Shown here piece by piece: positions 37,984-44,945 of a stretch of DNA of 64,000 nt. This DNA comes from WVYX01 sp039592335 (GTDB taxonomy: Bacteria > Gemmatimonadota > Gemmatimonadetes > Gemmatimonadales > GWC2-71-9). A model generated the notes under the pieces. The model saw only the letters and a program-made list of their open reading frames with translations, had not been told where the DNA came from and made no database searches. Numbering within the stretch: the first letter of the stretch is position 1; the number at the start of each line of letters is the position of its first letter. Made by a program: the position numbers and the translations under genes. The DNA is taken from positions 51,700-115,699 of the forward strand of contig JBDHBX010000006.1 of the NCBI GenBank assembly GCA_039592335.1. Direction: 5' to 3'.

Positions 37984-38182
37984 CGTTCCTCCCGGGTCGT
38001 GGGCTCCGCGGCCGGTCGCCGCGGGCGCCGTGACCGCCCCGCGAGGGCACCCGCCCCCAGCGGGGACACACTTGTTCCACCCACCAATTAGGCAAGTTGC
38101 GGGCCAGACCCCAAGTGATTGACCTGCAACACTTTACGTATTCCTCAACCCACCCGAAACGTCCTCAGTTCCGGACAGGCTG

Positions 38183-39304
38183 TCACACCCAGCCCTCCTT
38201 GCGGAACGAGCGCAGCACCTCGGCGAAGGCCTCCATCTCCATCGGGGTGCCGATCGAGAGCCGGCAGTGGTCCAGCATCGGGGGGAACGGCCGTCCCACC
38301 CAGATGCCCAGCTCCCGCATGCGCTGGCGGTAGGCCTGGAGCTCCCCGTTTATGCGGTGCATCACGAAGTTGGTGTGGCTCGGCATGTAGGCCAGCCCCA
38401 GCTCCTCGAGGCAGTCGTACAGGATCGCCTTGCCCCGCTCGTTCACGTCGAGACTCTGCCGCACGAAGTCGGGATCCTGCAGGCTGGCCAGGCCGGCGAC
38501 GGTGGCGAAGTGGTTCGCGTTGTTCCGCACCCGAAACCGCCGCACGTGCTGCGCGGTCTCGGGGTGAGCGATCGCGTAGCCGAGCCGGATGCCTGCCATC
38601 CCATACACCTTGGAGAAGGTGCGGGCCACGATCACGTTGGGGCGGTCGGGTACCCACTTGAGGGCCGACCAGTAGCGGGTATCGCGCGCGTAGTCGTAGT
38701 ACGCCTCGTCCACCAGGAAGTACATGTTCTCGGGCGCCGATTCGATCCAGGCGTCGATCGTCGCGCTCGGCGTGAGCGTGCCCGTCGGGTTGTTCGGGTT
38801 GCACAGGTAGACGAGGACGGGCCCCGTCGCGGCGTTGGCCGCATCCCGCATGCGCTCCACGTCGTGCGCGCCGTCGGGCAGCAGCGGCACCTTCGCCAGC
38901 CGAATGTCGAAGGGCCCGGCATACCACGGCGCGTCCTCGTAGGTCGGCTCGGCGAGCACCAGGGTGCCCCCTGGGGCCGCCAGGGCCTGCACCGCCATCT
39001 TGAGTACCTCGGTGGAGCCGGCGCCCACGACGAAGGTATCGCCCGGCATCCCGTGCTTCGTGGCGAGCGCCCGGATCAGCTCGCCGCGCCCCCGTGGGTA
39101 GCGGTTCGCGTCCACCATCCCCTCGATGATCGCCTGCCGCGCCATGGGTGAGATGCCCAGGGGGTTCTCGTTGGAGCTCAGGCGGATGGGCTTCTCGGGA
39201 TCGAAGCGAGGCGTCGCATCGAGGAAACGCGGCGCCAGAGTAGTGCTCCCCGCGCCCATCAGGCCGGCCGCGATGCTCGTACGGAAGAAGGTGCGTCGCT
39301 GCAT
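38183..39304 (-). CDS. HisC-like PLP aminotransferase with Tat signal
   Basis: Fold-type I aminotransferase of the histidinol-phosphate aminotransferase group, 373 residues. The N-terminus 'MQRRTFFRTSIAAGLMGAGS' is a twin-arginine signal, so the folded, PLP-loaded enzyme is probably exported. The body starts 'IRLSSNENPLG'. The cofactor Asp/Tyr region is 'VYLCNPNNPTGTL', the Schiff-base Lys is in 'ARTFSKVYGMAG', and the substrate-phosphate Arg is in 'RLSIGTPMEMEAF'. A biosynthetic HisC would be cytosolic, so another role is likely. ATG 39304 has GAGGGG upstream. Last gene of a minus-strand cluster with H-NOX (29 bases upstream) and two TenA-family genes. Confidence 0.87.
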   Translation of the reverse strand: MQRRTFFRTSIAAGLMGAGSTTLAPRFLDATPRFDPEKPIRLSSNENPLGISPMARQAIIEGMVDANRYPRGRGELIRALATKHGMPGDTFVVGAGSTEVLKMAVQALAAPGGTLVLAEPTYEDAPWYAGPFDIRLAKVPLLPDGAHDVERMRDAANAATGPVLVYLCNPNNPTGTLTPSATIDAWIESAPENMYFLVDEAYYDYARDTRYWSALKWVPDRPNVIVARTFSKVYGMAGIRLGYAIAHPETAQHVRRFRVRNNANHFATVAGLASLQDPDFVRQSLDVNERGKAILYDCLEELGLAYMPSHTNFVMHRINGELQAYRQRMRELGIWVGRPFPPMLDHCRLSIGTPMEMEAFAEVLRSFRKEGWV

Positions 39305-39333
39305 GAGACCCCTCGCGAGAGTGGAATGGGTAA

Positions 39334-39885
39334 CTAGGCTGAGCTGTCCTCCAACTTCACCCGGATGCTGCACGTCGGATCGCCGCGCTCCATGCAGCTG
39401 CTCTCGGTCACGTTGACACGCTGGCCGTAGTGCTGGGCCACGCCGTGCACCAGTCCCTTGGCGAAGCCGCACATGCGGCGTGGGGAGCTGTAGGAGATGA
39501 GCACCTCGTTCGCGCTCTCGCGGCTGCACCCGAGCGTGGGCGGTTTGGCTTCCGGGTTCTTACGGCGGATCAGCTCGTGGATCATGTCCTCGGTGTTCTC
39601 GAGCAGATCGAGCGTGTTCCATTCCGGCTTGATCATCGGTCCGTACACCTGCACCAGGTCCGCCACGATGAAGCTGCCGAAGTCCTCCTGCATCTCTGCG
39701 GCCTGCTGCTTCCCCCGCTCAGCCGCCGCCGTGAGCAGGGCCACCGCCTCTTCATCGGAGTACTCGTTGACGTTCAGGAACACCTGCCGTTCGACACCGG
39801 CCGCATGCAGCAGCTCGGGCCAGGTGCCCTCACCGAATCGGTCTTCGGCGTACTTCCTCAGCTCGGCGAAGATGAGTCCGTACAT
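39334..39885 (-). CDS. Stand-alone H-NOX heme NO/O2 sensor
   Basis: A 183-residue heme-binding gas sensor. The start 'MYGLIFAELRKYAEDRFGEGTW' is the family N-terminus. The proximal heme ligand is H103 ('EDMIHELIRR'). The heme-propionate motif YxSxR is Y132-S134-R136 ('SYSSPRR'). The C-terminus ends 'SSCMERGDPTCSIRVKL'. Cys139, Cys164 and Cys172 stand where cysteines bind zinc in some proteobacterial H-NOX proteins; a fourth is not evident. Bacterial H-NOX normally sits beside a histidine kinase, GGDEF/EAL protein or chemoreceptor. Here the neighbours are a Tat-exported aminotransferase and TenA proteins, so its partner is unknown. No Tyr obviously placed to bind O2 could be assigned, so NO sensing is more likely. 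Confidence 0.9.
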   Translation of the reverse strand: MYGLIFAELRKYAEDRFGEGTWPELLHAAGVERQVFLNVNEYSDEEAVALLTAAAERGKQQAAEMQEDFGSFIVADLVQVYGPMIKPEWNTLDLLENTEDMIHELIRRKNPEAKPPTLGCSRESANEVLISYSSPRRMCGFAKGLVHGVAQHYGQRVNVTESSCMERGDPTCSIRVKLEDSSA

Positions 39886-39957
39886 GGGGATCCCCCGTCA
39901 GGCATCAGGGCAAAGATGCGTCCCGGTCCGGCGGGGCGCGAGGCGGCTGGTTAGGAC

Positions 39958-40623
39958 CTAGGGTCCCCACTCCTCGCCGTTCCAGCACATCTCCCAGAAC
40001 TGCCACTCGTAGCGGCTCGAGATCACGAAGAGCTCGGTGAGGCGAGCGTGCTTCTCGTCGCCGGCGCCCGCCGCGACCCGGTCGAGCTCTGCCCTGAGCC
40101 ACTCAGCGGCTTGCGCGAACTCGTCGGAGGCGTACTGCTGGATCCAGTCGGCGTAGCGTTCGTCCTCGGGCGCCTTGCCCTTTGCCAGGTACTGCCCGAT
40201 GTACACGTAACCCCACGCACAGGGGAGGAGCGCAGCCAAGAGATCCGCCATGTCGCCGTCGGCCGACGTGCGTACCAGGAAATCGGTGTAGGCACGCGTG
40301 GTCGGCCACATCGGCGTGGCCTCGAGCTCTTCACCCGAGATGCCGAAGCGCTCAGCGTAGGAGCGGTGCAGCGCCATTTCGGTGTTGAGCGTGAGGTTGA
40401 GGACCGTGGCGTACCAGCTCATGGAGTCGAGCCGGTCTGCCTTTGCCACCGCCCACGCGAAGATCCTCGCGAACTCCTTGAGGTACAGATAGTCCTGCAG
40501 CACCCACCGCCTGAATCGCTCCTCTTCGAGGGAGCCGTCGCCCAGGCCCTTGACGAACGGGTGCTCCAGCTGGGCGTCCCAGGTGGGTTTGGCGGCGGTG
40601 TACAGCTCTTGAGTTAGGGTCAT
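39958..40623 (-). CDS. tenA: TenA-family thiaminase II / aminopyrimidine aminohydrolase
   Basis: All-helical, 221 residues, cytosolic. TenA salvages degraded thiamine by hydrolysing aminomethyl-pyrimidines to HMP. The key residues are present: Asp and Tyr in 'VLQDYLYLKEFARIF', the nucleophilic Cys in 'LLPCAWGYVYIG', and the late Tyr/Glu in 'SSRYEWQFWEMCW'. It belongs to the Cys-type (TenA_C) subclass. The start is ATG 40623. The next TenA-family gene ends 34 bases upstream and H-NOX begins 72 bases downstream, all on the same strand. No thi genes and no TPP riboswitch were seen near by. Confidence 0.9.
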   Translation of the reverse strand: MTLTQELYTAAKPTWDAQLEHPFVKGLGDGSLEEERFRRWVLQDYLYLKEFARIFAWAVAKADRLDSMSWYATVLNLTLNTEMALHRSYAERFGISGEELEATPMWPTTRAYTDFLVRTSADGDMADLLAALLPCAWGYVYIGQYLAKGKAPEDERYADWIQQYASDEFAQAAEWLRAELDRVAAGAGDEKHARLTELFVISSRYEWQFWEMCWNGEEWGP

Positions 40624-40657
40624 GGGCGTCTCTTCACGGTGTACTCGAGTTCCCTGT

Positions 40658-41308
40658 CTACGTCCCCGGCCACCCCTCTCCGGTCGCCGCCATCTCCCAG
40701 AAGGCGATCTCGTACTTGGTGGTGAGCTCGAAGTACTCGGCCATGCGCTCCCGCTCAGCGGAGCCCACCTGCGCGGCGAGCTTGTTTACCTCTCCCTCGA
40801 GGTAGGCGACGTACCCGCCGAACGCGTCTCCCGCCCAGTTCTCCACGAAGGGGTACCACTTCGAGTCCTGTGCGATACCGGCTTGCACCACCTTCCACGA
40901 GTCGTGGTACGCCTTTTCTGCCACGTACAGCACCGTGTAGGCCTCGGCATAGGAGGCACAGTACGCCGTCGCCAGCAGGAACTGGATGTAGGCGTGATTC
41001 GTGAACGACGGGGGGGCGCCGCGCAGGTCCACGCCCGCCGCCGCGGCGCGCTCCTCGAACAGCTTTAGCTCCCTCTCCAGCGCCGTGATCACCCCGGCCA
41101 GGGGTTCCCAGTGGTCGCGGGGGGAACGGGGGATGAGTGCCGAGATGAACGGGATGGCCGCCTCGACGAACAGGTAATCCTGGCGCATCCAGATGGCGAA
41201 GCGATCGTCGGCGATGGTGCCGTCTCTGGTCTCGGTGAGGAACCGATGACGCAGCATCGTATCCCACAGCGGCTTCACGCGGGAGAGCTGTTCCTGACTG
41301 AACGTCAC
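40658..41308 (-). CDS. TenA-family protein, second paralogue
   Basis: A 216-residue helical protein homologous to the TenA gene downstream: 'WMRQDYLFVEAAIPFISALIP' and 'TTKYEIAFWEMAATGE' correspond to the conserved Asp-Tyr and C-terminal Glu segments. In the segment that carries the nucleophile in Cys-type TenA, this protein reads 'TAYCASYAEAYTVLY'. The Cys does not clearly align with the catalytic one and Tyr or Glu may occupy that place, so it could be a TenA_E-type enzyme or a binding protein. GTG 41308 is preceded by GGAGG at 8 bases; the frame to 41596 lacks a credible start and is rejected. First gene of the TenA/H-NOX/aminotransferase cluster. Confidence 0.8.
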   Translation of the reverse strand: MTFSQEQLSRVKPLWDTMLRHRFLTETRDGTIADDRFAIWMRQDYLFVEAAIPFISALIPRSPRDHWEPLAGVITALERELKLFEERAAAAGVDLRGAPPSFTNHAYIQFLLATAYCASYAEAYTVLYVAEKAYHDSWKVVQAGIAQDSKWYPFVENWAGDAFGGYVAYLEGEVNKLAAQVGSAERERMAEYFELTTKYEIAFWEMAATGEGWPGT

Positions 41309-41525
41309 GGGCGGGGCCTCCGGGTAGGGGTGGCAGCACGATGAGCGGCGAAGGCATCGTCCGTGAAAGGGAAGCGCAATCGGCTGGGTGTCGCAAGTGT
41401 GAGGGGGCGGCGTCCCGCACCTACGGGCCAGCTCGCCCAGCATGGGGCGAGACGTTGACATCGGGGGGCCCGGGTCGGACATTCTCGCGGCACCATAACC
41501 CTGGAACTCTTCCTTGGAGGGCACG

Positions 41526-41993
41526 ATGCGGCGAGCAGGAATGGCTCTTTCTCTTACGACCGTGCTGACACTCGTGGCCACGGCATGCCAGCCCATGGTG
41601 GATTACGCTGCGGAAGAGCAGGCGATACGCGACCTGGATGCCGAATGGGTAGCGGCCGTGGCCGCCGGGGACGCGGCGAAGTGTGCCTCGTTCTACGCGC
41701 CGGACGGCTACCTCCTGCCTCCCGGCATGGATCCCGTGACGGGCGCCGAAGCCCTCGAGCAGGTGTGGGCCGGCGTGATCGAGGCGATGCCCTACCTCAC
41801 GTTCGAGCCGACCATGATCGTGGTCGCCGCCGCCGGGGACATGGCGTGGGATTACGGGACCTATGAGGTCAGGGCCGAGCCCGATGGAGCCACCGTCGAT
41901 CACGGGAAGTACCTGGTCGTGTGGCAGAAGCTCGACGGTGAGTGGAAGGTCATGGCCGATATGTTTAACACGAGCGTGGCTGCGGCCATGTAG
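41526..41993 (+). CDS. SnoaL/DUF4440-like NTF2-fold lipoprotein
   Basis: A 155-residue exported protein with a lipoprotein signal (lipobox 'VATAC'), then an NTF2/ketosteroid-isomerase-like domain: 'EEQAIRDLDAEWVAAVAAGD', 'FYAPDGYLLPPG', 'MAWDYGTYEV' and 'GKYLVVWQKLDGEWKVMADMFN'. This matches the DUF4440/SgcJ group of small stress or secondary-metabolite proteins; the catalytic role is unknown. ATG 41526 has GGAGGG upstream. Divergent from the TenA cluster across 217 bases, in which nothing else is recognised. Confidence 0.85.
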   Translation: MRRAGMALSLTTVLTLVATACQPMVDYAAEEQAIRDLDAEWVAAVAAGDAAKCASFYAPDGYLLPPGMDPVTGAEALEQVWAGVIEAMPYLTFEPTMIVVAAAGDMAWDYGTYEVRAEPDGATVDHGKYLVVWQKLDGEWKVMADMFNTSVAAAM

Positions 41994-42120
41994 CTAGGTG
42001 TGTAAGTAGCTGTTAAACAACTACTTGCGGCATCACGCCTGCGAGGCGGGCGGCTGAAACCGCCTGGCCGCGCCTCCCGTAGGGTAAGGCGTAACCGCAA
42101 AGGAAGCTGGGGACGGAACG

Positions 42121-42753
42121 ATGTCTACGACTCGCAGAGTCTTGGTGGCGGTAGGCGCGCCCCTCGTGCTGCTGTTGGGCCTGGGGACGCTGTGGGGCTG
42201 GCGCAACGCGGCCACGCTCAAGGCCCAGATCGAGGCCTGGGCGGACAGTCTGGAGCACAGCTCCAATCCGGTCACGATGGAGCTCTCCTTCCTGCCGATG
42301 TACGTCGAGGGCGACAAGATCGGGAAGCTCCAGGCGGTAATCGTGCAGCGCGAGCAGCCCGCGACGGTGGACAGTCTGACACTGGTGATCGACCTGTCGG
42401 ATGAGGCCAACGCCGACGAGCTGGCCAGCTGCCACTTCCACCTGGACCCCGACGCCATCGACCGCGAAGGTCCGATGGGGTACAAGGAGGCGATCCACTG
42501 TCTCTCCGATCCAGGGGAACTCGTTCGCTTCGGCAGCGTGGAGTTCGCCGGGACGGATCAGCACTCGGGGCTGTACCTCGATATGAAGGACCTTCCCTGC
42601 GACCACATGAGCCACAGCGACACGGGGCCGTGCGTCGAGTTCGTGGATGAGATCCAGCGCATCAAGGCGGAGATCCGCAGCGAGGTACGAAACATCCGGA
42701 TGGAGATCCGCAACGACGTGCGCCAGAACACTCGGGTCAGGATCAAGAACTAG
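42121..42753 (+). CDS. Unknown membrane-anchored protein
   Basis: A 210-residue protein with one N-terminal TM helix (residues ~7-26; 'VLVAVGAPLVLLLGLGTLWGW'-like) and an external domain with two pairs of cysteines ('ASCHFHLD', 'AIHCLSD', 'LPCDHMSHSDTGPCVEF') that might form disulfides. The C-terminal ~40 residues are an Arg/Glu/Ile-rich helix ('IKAEIRSEVRNIRMEIRNDV') with coiled-coil potential. No family recognised. A strong terminator follows at 42776-42807, so it ends its transcription unit. Confidence 0.7.
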   Translation: MSTTRRVLVAVGAPLVLLLGLGTLWGWRNAATLKAQIEAWADSLEHSSNPVTMELSFLPMYVEGDKIGKLQAVIVQREQPATVDSLTLVIDLSDEANADELASCHFHLDPDAIDREGPMGYKEAIHCLSDPGELVRFGSVEFAGTDQHSGLYLDMKDLPCDHMSHSDTGPCVEFVDEIQRIKAEIRSEVRNIRMEIRNDVRQNTRVRIKN

Positions 42754-42775
42754 GCGCGAGCACGAGCCGTATCCG

Positions 42776-42807
42776 CCCCGCCTGGCTCGGTGAGCTAGGC
42801 GGGGTTT
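42776..42807 (+). terminator. Rho-independent terminator
   Basis: A 13-pair stem, CCCCGCCTGGCTC (42776-42788) against GAGCTAGGCGGGG (42792-42804), with a 3-base loop and one G-T pair, followed by TTT. It lies 22 bases past the stop of the preceding gene. Confidence 0.85.
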
Positions 42808-42868
42808 CTGTATGCCGTTCTCTTCTTCCCGCTTCCCCCCTCCCGCGTCCCGACAGTACGTTCCCTCC

Positions 42869-44863
42869 ATGGCCGAGAGCGTCATCCCCACCACCTGCCC
42901 CCTGGACTGCCCCGATACCTGCGCCCTCGAGGTGAGGGTGCGCGACGGGCGGATCGAGCGTATTGCGGGCGGTGGCGATCACCCGGTGACCGATGGGTTC
43001 ATCTGCACCAAGGTGGCCCGGTTCGCGCAGCGTGTGTATCACCCGGAGCGATTGACCACCCCGCTGCGCCGTGTGGGGCCGAAGGGCACCGGAGAGTTCG
43101 CGCCGATCGACTGGGAGGAAGCGATCGCCGAGATCACGGGTCGTATCCGCGCGATCAAGAAGAAGTGGGGTGGGGAAGCCATCCTGCCATATCACTACGG
43201 CGGCTCCAACGGGTACCTCAGCGACGGATTGCTCGACCACCTCTACTTTGCGCGGCTCGGCGCGTCGCGACTGCTGCGGACACTCTGTGCCGGTCCTACC
43301 ACGGCGGCGGCTACGGGCATGTATGGCAAGATGCCCGGCGTCGCGTTCGAGGACTTCGTGCACGCGAAGTGCATCGTGATCTGGGGCGCCAATCCCAAGG
43401 CCTCGAACATCCACCTGATACCGTTCGTCAGGGAAGCGAAGCAGCGGGGCGCCTTCGTGGCCGTGGTGGATCCGGTCCGGAATCTCACCGTGCGGGAGGC
43501 CGACCTGCACCTCCCCGTGCTGCCGGGCACCGACCTCCCGGTGGCGCTGTCGATGATCCGACTGTGGCGCGAGCAGGAATGCCTCGACGACGGATTCCTG
43601 GCACAGCACGTGGTCGGGCTCGAGGAGCTGGTGGAGGCCGCCGAGAAGTGGCCCCTCGAGCGCGCTGCGGCGGAGGCCGGTGTGCCGGCAGCGGACATCG
43701 AGCGGCTAGCCCGGGTGTATGCCGATGCCGCTCCAGCCGTGATCCGCTGCGGCTGGGGGCTGGAGCGCAACAGCAACGGTGGTCACGCGGTCGCGGCGAT
43801 CCTCGCCATGCCGGCGCTGCTCGGGAAGTTCGGGGAGCGGGGCGGCGGGTACACGCTGAGCAACAGCGGGGCTGGGAAGTTCGATCGCGACGCCGTGCTC
43901 GGCCCGGTCGAGTGGACCGCGCGGGAGATCAACATGACCCCGCTGGGCGAGGTGCTGACCAGCCCGCTCGTCCCGCCCATCGAAGCGCTCTTCGTCTACA
44001 ACTGCAACCCAGTGGCCACCGTGCCCGATCAGCACGCCGTGCTGCGCGGACTGGAGCGCGAGGATCTCTTCACCGTCGTATTCGATCAGATCATGACCGA
44101 CACGGTGCCGTACGCGGACGTGGTGCTTCCCGCCACGACGTTCCTGGAGCACTACGATCTGCGGATGGCGTACGGCAGCTACGTGGTGGGTGGTGTGCAA
44201 CCGGTGGTGCCTCCGCCCGGTGACGCGAAGTCCAACCACGAGGTGTTCGCGCTGCTGGGGCAGGCCATGGGCTTCGAGGACGAGGCGTTCGGCTGGGACG
44301 AGCAAACCGCTCTCCAGCGGACCGCGGAGGCGCTGTCGCTCGGGCGGCGGAAAGCTGACGGCGGAGTCGCGCGAGGAGGCGTAGCGCGGTTCGACTTCCC
44401 CGGCGCGACGCCGGTCATGTTCGAGACGGTCCTCCCTCGAACGGCGGACGGCAAGGTCCATCTCGCGCCGGGGGAGCTGGGGAGCCGTCCCTATGCCTAC
44501 CGGCCGCCGGACGCCACGTACCCGCTGGCGCTGATCAGCCCCGCGACCTCGAAGACCGTCTCCAGCACGATGGGGGAGTACAATCTCCGCGCGCTCTACG
44601 CAGAGCTCCACCCCGACGACGCCGCGCCCCGGAAGATCGGCGACGGCGATCCCGTGCGGGTGCACAACGAGCTGGGGGAGGTCGTGTGCCTCGCGCGCGT
44701 GCGCGATCGCGTGCGCCCGGGAGTGGTTTCGATACCGAAGGGCGCGTGGCGCCGGGCGTCACTCTCGGGCTTCACCAGCACGGCGCTGTGTCCCGCCCAC
44801 GTGAACGACGTGGGCGGCGGAGCATGCTACAACGATGCGCGGGTGGAGGTGGAGCGGGCCTAG
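42869..44863 (+). CDS. Molybdopterin (bis-MGD) oxidoreductase with N-terminal 4Fe-4S site
   Basis: A DMSO-reductase-superfamily enzyme of 664 residues. The N-terminal cysteines in 'TTCPLDCPDTCALEV' plus 'GFICTKVARF' form a [4Fe-4S] cluster site. Molybdopterin-binding sections follow ('HYGGSNGYLSDG', 'IVIWGANPKASN', 'VVDPVRNLT', 'LPGTDLPVALSM'), and a C-terminal cofactor-dinucleotide domain starts near 'YPLALISPATSKTVSSTMGEY'. There is no Tat signal and no neighbouring FeS or membrane subunit, so it is probably a soluble monomeric oxidoreductase related to the formate-dehydrogenase-H/thiosulfate-reductase-like group; substrate unknown. ATG 42869 gives the conserved start; ATG 42812 would add an unconvincing Ser/Pro-rich 19 residues. 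Confidence 0.88.
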   Translation: MAESVIPTTCPLDCPDTCALEVRVRDGRIERIAGGGDHPVTDGFICTKVARFAQRVYHPERLTTPLRRVGPKGTGEFAPIDWEEAIAEITGRIRAIKKKWGGEAILPYHYGGSNGYLSDGLLDHLYFARLGASRLLRTLCAGPTTAAATGMYGKMPGVAFEDFVHAKCIVIWGANPKASNIHLIPFVREAKQRGAFVAVVDPVRNLTVREADLHLPVLPGTDLPVALSMIRLWREQECLDDGFLAQHVVGLEELVEAAEKWPLERAAAEAGVPAADIERLARVYADAAPAVIRCGWGLERNSNGGHAVAAILAMPALLGKFGERGGGYTLSNSGAGKFDRDAVLGPVEWTAREINMTPLGEVLTSPLVPPIEALFVYNCNPVATVPDQHAVLRGLEREDLFTVVFDQIMTDTVPYADVVLPATTFLEHYDLRMAYGSYVVGGVQPVVPPPGDAKSNHEVFALLGQAMGFEDEAFGWDEQTALQRTAEALSLGRRKADGGVARGGVARFDFPGATPVMFETVLPRTADGKVHLAPGELGSRPYAYRPPDATYPLALISPATSKTVSSTMGEYNLRALYAELHPDDAAPRKIGDGDPVRVHNELGEVVCLARVRDRVRPGVVSIPKGAWRRASLSGFTSTALCPAHVNDVGGGACYNDARVEVERA

Positions 44864-44898
44864 CCTACGGCCGCCGGCTCGGCGCCAGGTGCACGTCC

Positions 44899-44931
44899 CC
44901 CCTCACCGCCTGCATGCCGGGCGATGAGGGG
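44899..44931. terminator. Bidirectional terminator-like hairpin between convergent genes
   Basis: CCCCTCA-c-CGCC pairs with GGCG-a-TGAGGGG across a 9-base loop (one internal mismatch). It occupies the 82-base gap between the molybdopterin oxidoreductase and the metalloprotease stops. No T-run. Confidence 0.45.
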
Positions 44932-44945
44932 CGTCGCGTCTCCAA

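Noticed and set aside
41309..41525. Possible TPP riboswitch upstream of the TenA genes
   Set aside because: No THI-box core or the expected paired helices were found on the minus strand.
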